Shown one piece after another: positions 23,569 to 32,964 of a stretch of DNA of 64,000 nucleotides. Both the position numbers and the translations under genes were made by a program. The DNA is taken from the NCBI GenBank assembly GCA_046598415.1, contig JBKJIG010000052.1, positions 1 through 64,000 of the forward strand, in the 5' to 3' direction. This DNA comes from VFJZ01 sp046598415. Its GTDB lineage: Bacteria > Actinomycetota > Thermoleophilia > Gaiellales > F1-60-MAGs149. The notes beneath the pieces are model-generated. The model was given only the letters and a program-made list of their open reading frames with translations, was not told where the DNA came from and made no database searches. Numbering within the stretch: the stretch's first letter is position 1; each line of letters opens with the position of its first letter.

Positions 23569-26322
23569 ATGGAACCGGCCGAGGCGGAACGGATCGCACG
23601 TGATCTCTTCGGCGTTGCCGGGACGGCCACTCCGCTCGCGGGCGAGCTCGATCGCAACTTCCGGCTCGACACGGCCGCGACGCGCTACGTGCTGAAGCTG
23701 CACCGCCCCGGCACCGACCGCGGCGAGCTCGACTTCCAGGACCTCGCGATCACCCACGCCGGCACGCCGCTGCTCGCCGGCCGGACGACGCGGACCGGCG
23801 ACCGGTTCGCGCGATTGCTGAGCTGGGTCGACGGCACGCCATGGGCCGAGGCCGGGCCGTGGGAGCCGGAGCTGCTGCGCGAGCTGGGCCGCACGGTCGC
23901 CCGCGTCGATTCGACACTCGCAGCCGTGGACCACCCGTCCAAGCGCCGGACGCACCGCTGGAACCTGCTCGAGGCGCCGCCGCTGACCGCCTCCACCCCG
24001 TCCGGCCTCGTCGCCGACGCGCTGCGCCACTTCCACGAGCTGCGGCCGCGCCTCAACGACCTGCCGTGGCAGGTCATCCACAACGACGCCAACGACCACA
24101 ACGTGATCGTCTCCGCCGACCGCCGAGCTGTGAGCCTGATCGACTTCGGCGACATCGTCTACGCGCCGCGCGTCTGCGGCCTCGCGGTCGCCTGCGCCTA
24201 CGCGATGCTCGGCCAGGAGCGCCCCGTGCGCGCGATCCTGCCGCTCGTCGCCGGCTACCACGAGGAGTCGCCGCTGCTGCCCGCCGAGCTGGCGCCGCTC
24301 TACGACCTGATCCGCACCCGCCTCGCGATGTCGGTGCTGCACGCCATCGACCAGCAGCGCGACGACCCCGAGAACGAGTACCTCGCCATCTCGCAGGAAC
24401 CGATCCGCCTGCTGGCCGAACGGCTCGAGCAGGAGTCGGGCGACATGGCCCACTTCCGGTTCCGCGACGCGTGCGGCTACCGTCCCGTGCCGACCGAACG
24501 CACCGTCGTCGCGCACGTCATGCTGGCGCCGACGCCGAACGTGATCCGCCTCGACGACGGCCGGCCCGGCGGCTACCTGGAGAGCCGCGGCTGGTACGGC
24601 GGCGAGGCGTTCGAGACCGACGACCCCGGCGAGCGCCGCACCGTCCACATGGCCGTCGACGTCTGGCACCCGGCCGGCGAGCCCGTGCGCGCCGCGCTGG
24701 ACGGCGTCGTCGAGGGCAGCGAGGTGCGGCCGGAGCCCTTCGACTTCGGCGGCATCGTCATCGTGCGCCACTTCACGGAGGACGGCACGCCGTTCTTCAC
24801 GCTCTACGGGCACCTGTCCCACGACCTCCCGGAGCCCGGCACCGCCGTCGCAGCGGGCGACCAGATCGGCGTGCTCGGCACGCAGGAGGAGAACGGCGGG
24901 TGGGAGCCGCACCTGCACTTCCAGCTGCTGACGTCGCTGGTCGGCATGGGCACCGGCGTGCACGGCGTCGCCGCGCCGTCGGAGCTCGACCTGTGGGAGT
25001 CGATCTGCCCCGACCCGAACCTGCTGCTCCGCGCGCCGGCGCGCGCGGCCGACCGCGTGCGCACCCGCGATGACATCCGCCGGCGTCGCCGCACCAACCT
25101 CTCGCAGGCGCTGTCGGTCTCGTACCGCGAGCCGCTCGAGATCGTGCGCGGCGAGCGCTCCTACCTGTACGACGCCGACGGCAAGGCGTGGCTCGACCTG
25201 GTCAACAACGTCTGTCACGTCGGTCACGCGCACCCGCGCGTGACAGCGGCGATGGCCGACCAGGCCTTCGTCCTGAACACGAACACGCGCTACCTGCACC
25301 CGGCGCTGGTCACCTACGCGCGACGGCTCGCCGCGACCCTGCCCGATCCGCTGTCGGTCGTGTTCCTGACCAACTCCGGCTCGGAGGCGAACGACCTCGC
25401 GCTGCGCCTCGCGCGCGCCCACACCGGGCGCCGTGACGTGCTCGCCCTGGAGTGGGCGTACCACGGCAATCTCTCGTCGCTGATCGACATCTCGCAATAC
25501 AAGTTCGACCGGCCCGGCGGCGCCGGCCGTCCCGCCCACGTCCGGCTCTGCAAGGTCGCCGATCCGTATCGCGGCACGTTCGGCGACGACGGCCCGGCCT
25601 ACGCCGACGACGTGCTATCGGCGTGCGCCGAGCACGACGCGGCGGCCTTCATCATCGAGTCGCTGCCGGGCTGCGCGGGCCAGATCGAGCTCGCCACCGG
25701 CTACTTGCAGGCCGCGTTCCAGCACGCGCGCAACGCCGGCGTCGTCTGCATCGCCGACGAGGTGCAGGTCGGCTTCGGCCGTGTCGGCTCGCACTTCTGG
25801 GGCTTCGAGACGCAGGGCGTCGTGCCCGACATCGTCACGATGGGCAAGCCGATCGGCAACGGCCACCCCCTCGGCGCCGTCGTCACCACGCCGCAGATCG
25901 CCCAGTCGTTCGCGAACGGCATGGAGTACTTCAACACCTTTGGCGGCAACCCGGTCTCGGCCGCGGTCGGCCTCGCCGTGCTGGACGTGATCCGCGACGA
26001 GCGGCTGCAGGCCCGGGCGCACGTGCTCGGCGGCCGGTTCGCAGCCGGCCTCCGCGACCTGATGGCGGACCGGCCGCTGATCGGCGACGTGCGCGGCCGC
26101 GGGCTCTACCTCGGCGTCGAACTGGTGCGCGACCCGCGCACCCGCGAGCCGGCCACCACCGAGGCGGCCGCGGTCAAGGAAGGTGTCAAGGCGCAGGGCA
26201 TCCTGCTGTCGACCGACGGCCCGTACGACAACGTGCTGAAGATCAAGCCGCCGCTGGTCATCACGGCAGCCGACGTCGACCGCTCGGTCGCGGCCATCGG
26301 CCGCGCCATCGACGAGCTCTAG
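23569..26322 (+). CDS. Trifunctional fusion: APH-like kinase, M23 peptidase-like domain, class III aminotransferase
   Basis: A 917-residue three-domain protein. Residues about 1-300: choline-kinase/APH-like fold with HNDANDHNVIV and LIDFGD. Residues about 310-480: M23/LytM-like domain with HMAVDVWHP (HxxxD) and EPHLHFQL (HxH), so the metal site looks complete. Residues about 490-917: class III aminotransferase with NSGSEANDLALRLARAHTG, DEVQVGFGR and the PLP Lys in GKPIGNGHPLGA. Hydroxylysine kinase plus AGXT2L-type phospho-lyase is the closest known pairing: phosphorylate a hydroxy-amine, then eliminate phosphate and ammonia. The middle domain has no obvious role in that. The gene stands alone on the plus strand and its stop shares CTAG with the converging gene. 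Confidence 0.88.
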   Translation: MEPAEAERIARDLFGVAGTATPLAGELDRNFRLDTAATRYVLKLHRPGTDRGELDFQDLAITHAGTPLLAGRTTRTGDRFARLLSWVDGTPWAEAGPWEPELLRELGRTVARVDSTLAAVDHPSKRRTHRWNLLEAPPLTASTPSGLVADALRHFHELRPRLNDLPWQVIHNDANDHNVIVSADRRAVSLIDFGDIVYAPRVCGLAVACAYAMLGQERPVRAILPLVAGYHEESPLLPAELAPLYDLIRTRLAMSVLHAIDQQRDDPENEYLAISQEPIRLLAERLEQESGDMAHFRFRDACGYRPVPTERTVVAHVMLAPTPNVIRLDDGRPGGYLESRGWYGGEAFETDDPGERRTVHMAVDVWHPAGEPVRAALDGVVEGSEVRPEPFDFGGIVIVRHFTEDGTPFFTLYGHLSHDLPEPGTAVAAGDQIGVLGTQEENGGWEPHLHFQLLTSLVGMGTGVHGVAAPSELDLWESICPDPNLLLRAPARAADRVRTRDDIRRRRRTNLSQALSVSYREPLEIVRGERSYLYDADGKAWLDLVNNVCHVGHAHPRVTAAMADQAFVLNTNTRYLHPALVTYARRLAATLPDPLSVVFLTNSGSEANDLALRLARAHTGRRDVLALEWAYHGNLSSLIDISQYKFDRPGGAGRPAHVRLCKVADPYRGTFGDDGPAYADDVLSACAEHDAAAFIIESLPGCAGQIELATGYLQAAFQHARNAGVVCIADEVQVGFGRVGSHFWGFETQGVVPDIVTMGKPIGNGHPLGAVVTTPQIAQSFANGMEYFNTFGGNPVSAAVGLAVLDVIRDERLQARAHVLGGRFAAGLRDLMADRPLIGDVRGRGLYLGVELVRDPRTREPATTEAAAVKEGVKAQGILLSTDGPYDNVLKIKPPLVITAADVDRSVAAIGRAIDEL

Positions 26323-27035
26323 CGCGACGGGGGGCGCGCCGGCAGCGACGCCTGCGCGCACACCGGATGCGAGCTGCGCAGCACCAGCCGCCCCGGCCGG
26401 CGTCGTCGCGCCAGCGCGCCCATCCGCATCAGCTGGCGATGCACCCGGTCGGCCGTCAGCACCGCGCAGTCGACCGGCTCGCCGAACTGCCCGGCCGCCA
26501 TCGCGGCGTAGGGACAGACGAGCGCGACGATGCAGTCGGCCGGAACCGCGGGCGCCGTTGCCGGATCGGGTGCACGGCCCGCCTCGATCGCCGCCGCCAG
26601 CCCGACCCACGGCAGCGGCACGACCTCGACGCCGCCGCGCTGGAAGCGGTGCGCCTTCACCCACGGCTGCGCGCGCAGCGTGCCGTCGGCCCAGATCGCC
26701 GCGATGCGTCCCTCGCCGACCCGCGCGGCGGCGTGCACCAGCGTCGCGTCGAGCGCGAGCGTCGGCACGCCGGCCGCCGCCGCGATCGCCTCGAGCGCGT
26801 CCTCCGACGCCTGCAGCGACGCGACGACCAGCAGCTTGATGCCGTCGGCCTGCAGCTCGGCCGCCATGCGTGGCGCGCGGTCGACGACGATGCGCGCCGA
26901 CCGCCGCGCGTACGGCGCGTAGGCGTTGTCGGACAGGACGACGACGTCCTCGGCCGGCAGCCGCCGCATGATCACGCGCGACACGGCGAGGCCGCCGGCG
27001 CCCTCTGCAAGCACCCCGATGGGCGCCTCACTCAC
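26319..27035 (-). CDS. Asp/Glu racemase-like protein lacking the first catalytic Cys
   Basis: A 238-residue protein resembling glutamate/aspartate racemases: GVLAEGAGGLAVSRVIMRRLPAEDVVVLSDNAYAPY matches the first domain (seen in parts) and VALVCPYAAMA the second. In true racemases the first catalytic Cys is in a C-N-T-A-S-x motif; here that place reads VVASLQASED, with no Cys. Only the second Cys (CPYAAM) remains. So it is unlikely to be a standard racemase; a decarboxylase or isomerase of the same fold is possible. GTG 27035 overlaps the GcvT-fusion stop; it is the last gene of the seven-gene amine unit. Confidence 0.7.
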   Translation of the reverse strand: MSEAPIGVLAEGAGGLAVSRVIMRRLPAEDVVVLSDNAYAPYARRSARIVVDRAPRMAAELQADGIKLLVVASLQASEDALEAIAAAAGVPTLALDATLVHAAARVGEGRIAAIWADGTLRAQPWVKAHRFQRGGVEVVPLPWVGLAAAIEAGRAPDPATAPAVPADCIVALVCPYAAMAAGQFGEPVDCAVLTADRVHRQLMRMGALARRRRPGRLVLRSSHPVCAQASLPARPPSR

Positions 27036-29008
27036 GACCGCGGCCGCTTCTTCTCCGGGTCGTAGATCGGGTACTGGTCGGTGGCTGCGGGGACCGTCCG
27101 CCCGTCGGGGAGGACCACATCGACGCGGGTGCCGGCCGCGACCAGATCGGTCTCGATGCACGCCAGTGCGATCAGGCGGTCGACGGTCGGCGAGCGACCG
27201 GCCGACGGCGAGGTCACGCGCCCGACCATGCGGCCGTGCCGGAACACCTCGGCGCCGTAGTCGGGCGACTCCTCGCCGGCGATCACGAGCGTCGTCATGC
27301 GGTGCGTCACGCCGGCGTCGAGCTCGGCCTGCAGCGCCGCCTTGCCGACGAAGTCGCCCGTCTCGAGGTTGATCGTGCGGTCGAGGTTCATGTGGAACGG
27401 CGAGGTCGCGCCCGGGAAGTAGTCGAAGCCGATGAAGATCAGGCCCGACTCGATGCGCAGCGACTCGACGGCCGCGAGGCCGTACGGCTTGATACCCAGC
27501 GACGCGCCCTGGTCGAGCAGCGCCTGCCACAGCCGCTCGGCGTGCTGCGGCTCGACGTAGATCTCGTACCCGAGCTCGCCCGAGTAGCCGGTGCGGGCGA
27601 GGATGCAGTTGGGCACGCCGCCGATGGTGATCGGCTCGGGGATGAACCGGAAGTACCGCAGGCCCGCCACGTCGGCATCGGTCAGCGATGCGATCAGCTC
27701 GCGGGAGCGCGGCCCCTGCACCTGCACGTGGGGCGGGCGGAGGGTGTCCTCGACGATCTCGACGTCGAACTTGCCGGCGGTGACGCGGCGGAAGTGGTCG
27801 GCGTCGGACGCCAGCGCGGTCACGACCAGCAGGCCGTCCATGTGGTCGCCGGCGTTGAACACCACCCCGTCGCCGATCATCTTGCCCCACTGGTCGACGA
27901 ACGGCCCGTAGCGGCACTGGCCGACCTCGAGCGACGCCATGTTGTTGGCGAAGCAGTAGTCGGCCGCGGCGAGCGCGTCAGGCCCCTTGAACAGCCACTT
28001 CTGGAGCGGCGACTCGTCCCAGATGCCGACCGCCTCTCGCACCGCGTGGTGCTCGGCGATTGGATCGCCGAAGTCGGAGATCCACTCCCAGTCCTCCCAC
28101 TCCGCGAAGGTGCCGCCCTGGCGGCGCTGGATCGCGTCGAAGGCCGTGTGCAGGAGCGCGTCCGACGACGGTGCCGGCGGCTCCGGAGCCGTCACCGTGA
28201 GATCAAAAGGGGCGGCGCCCGAGTCGAACGGCGGCAGCGGCTGCTCGACCGGCACGATCGTGGTCGGCTGCGATCGGCGGGTCAGTTCCTGGTGGCCCGG
28301 CGGCAGCACCTGCGTGACGCCGAGCAGCGCCCGCGCGGCGGCCGCGTTGGGCAGGGAGCGGTACGACTCGGCGCACTGCATCGGCTCGCGGTCGAGGTTG
28401 CGGCGCAGCCGGCGCAGGCGTGCCTGCTCGCCGGCGCCGATGCCGGGCGTCGTGAAGATGGCCTGCTCGACGTACGATTCGACGACCCGGTTGCCGACCA
28501 GCGTCACGTCGGAGTCGCGGGCCTTGCCGGTGCGCGGCGAGTACGTGACCACGCAGCGGACGGTCTCGAGATAGGTGTTCCACGTCGACAGCACGACCTC
28601 GCCGCGACAGCGGGCTCCGGTGTCGGGAATCGCCAGCAGCGTGATGCGGCGGTCGTTGAGCATCTCGATCAGCGCCTCGGCCGTGGGCTGCAGCACGGTC
28701 ACGAACTTGTGCAGCGGCCACACGTCGAGCTGGTTGAAGTCGCCGGGCTCGCAGCCGACGCCGAACAGGAACGTGTCGGCGTAGCGGAAGAAGTTGCCGA
28801 CGCCGCGGGCAGCCCGCAGGTCGTCGTAGAACAGCGTGTTGGTGCCGCAGATGAGGTTCGAGCAGCCGCACGCGTCCATCGGGTTGGCGAGGACGATGCC
28901 GAGCCGGTCGTCGGGGCGGTAGCCGGGCCAGAGGTCGGCGAGCGGCGACGAGGCGCCGTCTCGCTCCACGGAGAATTCGGAGGATGCGAGCGCGTACGAC
29001 GAGTGCAT
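27032..29008 (-). CDS. GcvT-family folate-dependent aminomethyltransferase/demethylase with an extra N-terminal domain
   Basis: A 658-residue protein. Residues about 290-650 are a GcvT-like domain that typically moves a one-carbon group from an amine to tetrahydrofolate: HAVREAVGIWDES, ILARTGYSGELGYEIYV, PYGLAAVESLRIESG and FVGKAALQ are the typical pieces. Residues about 1-270 form a domain I cannot place; it includes a cysteine-rich stretch ANPMDACGCSNLICGTNT (about 40-57) and further Cys near 88, 132 and 148. GcvT proteins elsewhere demethylate glycine betaine derivatives, DMSP, vanillate or sarcosine. The neighbour FprA and the amine oxidase suggest an N-methylated substrate. ATG 29008, no clear alternative. 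Confidence 0.82.
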   Translation of the reverse strand: MHSSYALASSEFSVERDGASSPLADLWPGYRPDDRLGIVLANPMDACGCSNLICGTNTLFYDDLRAARGVGNFFRYADTFLFGVGCEPGDFNQLDVWPLHKFVTVLQPTAEALIEMLNDRRITLLAIPDTGARCRGEVVLSTWNTYLETVRCVVTYSPRTGKARDSDVTLVGNRVVESYVEQAIFTTPGIGAGEQARLRRLRRNLDREPMQCAESYRSLPNAAAARALLGVTQVLPPGHQELTRRSQPTTIVPVEQPLPPFDSGAAPFDLTVTAPEPPAPSSDALLHTAFDAIQRRQGGTFAEWEDWEWISDFGDPIAEHHAVREAVGIWDESPLQKWLFKGPDALAAADYCFANNMASLEVGQCRYGPFVDQWGKMIGDGVVFNAGDHMDGLLVVTALASDADHFRRVTAGKFDVEIVEDTLRPPHVQVQGPRSRELIASLTDADVAGLRYFRFIPEPITIGGVPNCILARTGYSGELGYEIYVEPQHAERLWQALLDQGASLGIKPYGLAAVESLRIESGLIFIGFDYFPGATSPFHMNLDRTINLETGDFVGKAALQAELDAGVTHRMTTLVIAGEESPDYGAEVFRHGRMVGRVTSPSAGRSPTVDRLIALACIETDLVAAGTRVDVVLPDGRTVPAATDQYPIYDPEKKRPRS

Positions 29009-29041
29009 GGCGCGAAGCGTACGCGGTCGGCGGGTGGTCTG

Positions 29042-30376
29042 TCAGCTGCGGCGGCCGAGCTGCATCAGCTCTTCCCACGTGCGGAGCTTCACCCGCGGCC
29101 GCCCGTGCGGCTCGCCGCGATCGCGTTCGTGCGCGTCGATGGCCTCCCAGCCGGCGTACTCCACGAGGTGCGGCTGACGCTCGGCGACCAGCGCCTCGAT
29201 CGTGTCGGGCGACGGGTCGGCGGGCGTTGGCAGCAGGCCCGCCGCCGCGTCCTCGAGAACCAGCGCGGCGGTCTCGTTGGCGTCCTTCTTGTTGGTGCCG
29301 ATGATGCCACTCGGCCCGCGCTTGATCCAGCCGGAGCAGTACTCGCCGGGCGCCACGCGACCGCCCTCGTTGGGAATCACGGCGCGGTCCGGATCGAACG
29401 GCACGCCTTCGAGCGGCGTGCCGCGGTAGCCCACCGAGCGCAACACGAGCCCGCAGTCGAGCACCTCGGTCTCGCCGGTCGGGACGGCGCGCAGCGTCCC
29501 GTCGGCGGCGGCCTCGAGCCGGTTGCGAGAGATCACGATCTCCTCCACGCGACCGTCGCCGCGCAGCTCGACCGGCGAGGCCAGGTACCGCAGCCGCACG
29601 ATGCGCGGCCTGTCGGTGCGCGGCCGCTGCGCGTACTCCCGCACGATCTCGACGTTGCGTCGCTGTACCGTGGTCGCGTTCTCGGGGATCTCGACCGCGG
29701 CCTCGGCCTCATCCACCATCACGTCGGCGCCGGCCAGCTCGCCCAGCTCGAGCAGCTCGGGCGTGGTGTACGCGGCCTCGAGCGGCCCGCGGCGGCCGAG
29801 GATGATGATCTCCTGCACGCGCGAGGCGACGATCGCCTCGATCGCGTCGTCGGTCGTGTCGGTGGGCGCGAGCTCCGCGCGGGTCAGTGCCAGCATGCGC
29901 GCGCAGTCGACCGCGACGTTGCCGTTGCCGACCACCACGATGCGGTCGACATCGAGGTCGACCTGGAGCCCGGCGTAGTCGGGGTGACCGTTGTACCAGG
30001 CCACGAAGGCGGTCGCGGCGAGCGACCCGGGCAGGTCCTCGCCGGGGATCCCCATCCGGCGGTCGGCCTGCGCGCCGACCGACCAGACGACGGCGTGGTA
30101 GTGGCTGCGCAGCTCGTCGGCCGACAGGTGCGTGCCGATCTCGACGTTGCCGAAGAAGCGGAAGCCGGGGCGCTGCGCGACCTTCTCGAACACGCGCGAG
30201 ACGGCCTTGATGTTCGGATGATCAGGTGCCACGCCGAGGCGGACGAGGCCCCACGGCGTCGGCAGCCGCTCGAACATGTCGACGTCGGCGCCGTTGGTGA
30301 GCAGGTTGGAAGCTGCGTAGAAGCCGGCGGGGCCGGACCCCACAACGGCGACGCGGAGCGGGTCGGGCGCGGTCAT
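29042..30376 (-). CDS. fprA: Ferredoxin/adrenodoxin-type NADP+ reductase (FprA-like)
   Basis: A 444-residue flavoprotein that takes electrons from NADPH to a ferredoxin. It has the FAD Rossmann motif VAVVGSGPAGFYAASNLL (about residue 10), TPWGLVRLGVAPDHPNIK typical of adrenodoxin-reductase types, the NADP site VVVGNGNVAVDCARMLA (about 160) and the C-terminal CSGWIKRGPSGIIGTNK. Length and motif order match mycobacterial FprA. It lies 28 bases after the amine oxidase gene and 33 before the GcvT fusion. No ferredoxin gene is seen in the unit, so its partner is elsewhere. It could feed an oxygenase or the unknown N-terminal domain of the GcvT fusion. Confidence 0.92.
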   Translation of the reverse strand: MTAPDPLRVAVVGSGPAGFYAASNLLTNGADVDMFERLPTPWGLVRLGVAPDHPNIKAVSRVFEKVAQRPGFRFFGNVEIGTHLSADELRSHYHAVVWSVGAQADRRMGIPGEDLPGSLAATAFVAWYNGHPDYAGLQVDLDVDRIVVVGNGNVAVDCARMLALTRAELAPTDTTDDAIEAIVASRVQEIIILGRRGPLEAAYTTPELLELGELAGADVMVDEAEAAVEIPENATTVQRRNVEIVREYAQRPRTDRPRIVRLRYLASPVELRGDGRVEEIVISRNRLEAAADGTLRAVPTGETEVLDCGLVLRSVGYRGTPLEGVPFDPDRAVIPNEGGRVAPGEYCSGWIKRGPSGIIGTNKKDANETAALVLEDAAAGLLPTPADPSPDTIEALVAERQPHLVEYAGWEAIDAHERDRGEPHGRPRVKLRTWEELMQLGRRS

Positions 30377-30404
30377 CGCAGGGCAGCGTAGAGGCGGCGA
30401 GGCG

Positions 30405-32294
30405 TCAGTGCGCGCAGTGCGTCGGCGGTGGCACGTCGAGCGCCGGATTCGCACCGAAGAACCCCACCGGCCGCAGATGGAAGCCGCAGTACACCACCGG
30501 CATCACCGGCCAGTCCTCGAGCCGCGCGAAGTGGTGTGCACCGAACACGTACCAGAGCACCACGTCCTCGCCCTCCAGCGGCCGGTCGGCCGCCGTCCAC
30601 GCCGGCAGGCCGTCCTCGCCGGCGTGCTGGTTGGGAAACTCACCCGCCGGGTAGCGCTCGTCGGCGCGGTACGGGGTGACCCAGAGGTTGTAGTCGATGA
30701 ACCGCGCGCGCTTGCGCACGGACGAGTCGCGCTGCTGCATGGGCGCCACCGAGTCGCCGGGCACCAGCTCGTAGGAGACCGGGTCGCCGATGCGGTTTGC
30801 GCGCGCCGGGTTCTCGACCCGGAAGCGCCGGGCGGTCTCGGGCGAGAGGTGCGCGCGGCCGGCCGACTCGCGCGTGAACGTGCGCCGCGAGGGCCGGAAC
30901 GCCACGCCGTCGGGGTTGGCGTCGCCCCACGGCTCCATGACGGCCTCCGACTGGAACGCCGTGTTCGCCGTGCCGTCGACGTCCATGTCCAAACGCGCGC
31001 AGAAGAAGTGCTGGTGGTGGCTGGTGACGAAGCCCTCACCCAACGGCAGCGAGTAGGGCGAGCGCTCGTCCGACACCCAGCCGGCGGAGTGCACGATGCC
31101 GGTCAGCTTCGCCTCGAACTGCCACGTGGCGTCCTGGTACAGGTACCAGAAGAAGCCGTACTCGTAGTTGCCGACGGTGACGATCGACGAGATCACCAGG
31201 CGCCGCGAGCGCGCCCGGTCGACGCGGCCGAACTCGTCCGTGTGCTTCCAGAGCAGGCCGTAGTCCTCCTCGTGGATGCAGATCGCGTTCGGGATCTCGA
31301 ACAGGTCGCCGGTGTACGTGTTGGTGACCGCGTCGAGGTAGCGGATCTCGCCCACGCAGTCACAGCCCAGCGACAGCGAGTTGGTGAGCGGTCCGAGACC
31401 GTACTCGCCGGTGTCGAACACATTTTTGAAGTGCGTCGTCGGGTTGGGGTCGCCGTACGGGATCACCAGCTCGGCGATCGAGGCGCGGTGGCAGATCTGG
31501 CGGCGCTCGCCGGCGTCGTGGTAGGCGATGTCGTGCAGCACGAGCCCCTCGCGCGGGTGGAAGCCGATGCGCAGATCCCAGTTCTGCCAGCGCACGCCGT
31601 GGCCGTCGAGTGCGAAGCCCGGGCCGTCCGGCTGCGTGATCTCGAGCGGCGCGACATCGCTGCGGTACGGCCGCCCGCCACCGTTGCGGTAGTCGCCCCC
31701 GGGCGGCGGCGGCGGGGTGCCGGGCGCGTGGTCGTCGAGCCGCAGGAGCTCCAGCGCGTTGATGTCGACGGCGCCGACCAGGCCGTACAGGGGCCGGGCG
31801 TACTGGTTGTCGGTGTCGTGCTCCTTCAGCCAGCAGATGGCGCGCACCATGCGCCGCGGGCCGGGCTCGTGGACGCCGGCGCTCCACGACTCGACGTAGA
31901 CCTTCTCCGGATCGTCGATGCCGCGCTTGGCGATCGCCTCGCGGAACCGCGGATCGGCGCGCATCACGTCCTGCGCGATGAAGAACTCGTCGCCGGAGAT
32001 GGCCGGCTGCACGCCGTCGTCCAGCGTCGTCACCTCGCCCAGCCGGTCGTTGTCGAGATCGACGTCCGCCACGAGGCCGCGGCCGTGCTCGCAGTCGACC
32101 ATCGTCACGATCGCCGTGCGCGCGACCGGCGTGCCCGCGTCGCGCCACGCGTGGTACGCCGCCTTGTCGGGCTCGCGCGCCTCGACGAAGATCACCCGGA
32201 CCCGCGAGCCGAGCCCCGGCGCGGTGCGGGCGAGGGCCACGCTGCGCGTGATCTCGCCGGCGTCGAGCGGGTCGAGGGGGTGTCGGTCACTCAT
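30405..32294 (-). CDS. Copper-containing primary amine oxidase (TPQ cofactor)
   Basis: Oxidises a primary amine to an aldehyde, releasing ammonia and hydrogen peroxide. The Tyr that becomes topaquinone lies in VGNYEYGFFWY (about residue 375). Copper ligands are in SHHQHFFCARLDMDVDG (about 420, HxH) and FGAHHFARLEDWPVMPV near the C-terminus. At 629 residues it has the normal size of soluble bacterial enzymes such as the Arthrobacter phenethylamine oxidase. No signal peptide is seen, so it is cytoplasmic. ATG 32294 overlaps the DUF1028 stop by eight bases. Within the unit it sits between RidA/DUF1028 and FprA; likely substrates are aryl-alkyl or methyl-substituted amines. Confidence 0.95.
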   Translation of the reverse strand: MSDRHPLDPLDAGEITRSVALARTAPGLGSRVRVIFVEAREPDKAAYHAWRDAGTPVARTAIVTMVDCEHGRGLVADVDLDNDRLGEVTTLDDGVQPAISGDEFFIAQDVMRADPRFREAIAKRGIDDPEKVYVESWSAGVHEPGPRRMVRAICWLKEHDTDNQYARPLYGLVGAVDINALELLRLDDHAPGTPPPPPGGDYRNGGGRPYRSDVAPLEITQPDGPGFALDGHGVRWQNWDLRIGFHPREGLVLHDIAYHDAGERRQICHRASIAELVIPYGDPNPTTHFKNVFDTGEYGLGPLTNSLSLGCDCVGEIRYLDAVTNTYTGDLFEIPNAICIHEEDYGLLWKHTDEFGRVDRARSRRLVISSIVTVGNYEYGFFWYLYQDATWQFEAKLTGIVHSAGWVSDERSPYSLPLGEGFVTSHHQHFFCARLDMDVDGTANTAFQSEAVMEPWGDANPDGVAFRPSRRTFTRESAGRAHLSPETARRFRVENPARANRIGDPVSYELVPGDSVAPMQQRDSSVRKRARFIDYNLWVTPYRADERYPAGEFPNQHAGEDGLPAWTAADRPLEGEDVVLWYVFGAHHFARLEDWPVMPVVYCGFHLRPVGFFGANPALDVPPPTHCAH

Positions 32295-32964
32295 CGCCGG
32301 GCACACCGTAGCTGGGCGCCTCGGTGGGGTCGAGCGCGCGCGTCACGTACGCGTCGAGTTGCGGCGCGTACACCTCCCACAGGCGCTCGAGGTCGGCGAT
32401 CGGGTCGCCCTCCGACCAGTCGACGCGCAGGTCGGCCACGTACCACTCGACATCGCGCACCAGCACCATGCCGCACGAGCGCACGGGCCCCTCCTCACCG
32501 CCCGCGTCGCGCGCGGCGCGCAGCGCGGCCACCAGCCGGTCGCCGAGGTGCGCCTCGGGATCACGCGCGAAGGCCGCCGCCATGGCCGGTGGCACGTCGG
32601 TGGAGGAGAGCAGGTTGCCGGCCGCCACGCAGTCGGTCGCGACGTGGGTGGCGGACGTGCCGAGCGTGCCGGCGCCGGAGTAGGCAGCGGCCCGGCCGTT
32701 GCCGTCGACCACCGTCAGCTGGCGGTGCGCGACGTGTGGGGCCTCGGCCACGACGGTCGACAGCGCCGAGTCGGCATCGTGCCCGGCGGCGAGCAGATCG
32801 AGCAGCCGCGGGCCGAGCCGCGGGTCGGTCACGTTCTGCGAGCAGGCCGCGCCGACGCTCGTCCGCGCGAACGCGCAGCGCGCGGCGACGGCCGGGCTGG
32901 AGGAGGAGACGACGGCTCCGAACATGCCGGTCCGGGCGCAGCGCCCGGCGAGGGAGAAGGTCAC
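32287..32964 (-). CDS. DUF1028 family protein (Ntn-hydrolase-like)
   Basis: A 225-residue DUF1028 protein. The stretches TFSLAGRCARTGMFGAVVSSSSPAV, VGAACSQNVTDPRLGPRLLDLLAAG and GTLGTSATHVATDCVAAGNLL (seen in parts) cover the Ntn-hydrolase-like fold; the family is uncharacterised but often sits in catabolic operons with RidA proteins. GTG 32964 overlaps the RidA stop (GTGA), and its own stop overlaps the amine oxidase start. It may hydrolyse an amide or imine intermediate produced by its neighbours; this is inferred only from context. Confidence 0.88.
   Translation of the reverse strand: MTFSLAGRCARTGMFGAVVSSSSPAVAARCAFARTSVGAACSQNVTDPRLGPRLLDLLAAGHDADSALSTVVAEAPHVAHRQLTVVDGNGRAAAYSGAGTLGTSATHVATDCVAAGNLLSSTDVPPAMAAAFARDPEAHLGDRLVAALRAARDAGGEEGPVRSCGMVLVRDVEWYVADLRVDWSEGDPIADLERLWEVYAPQLDAYVTRALDPTEAPSYGVPGDE

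Noticed and set aside
23560..25539. 659-codon minus-strand frame across the fusion gene
   Set aside because: Antisense shadow of the kinase and M23 domains, whose motifs are clear on the plus strand.
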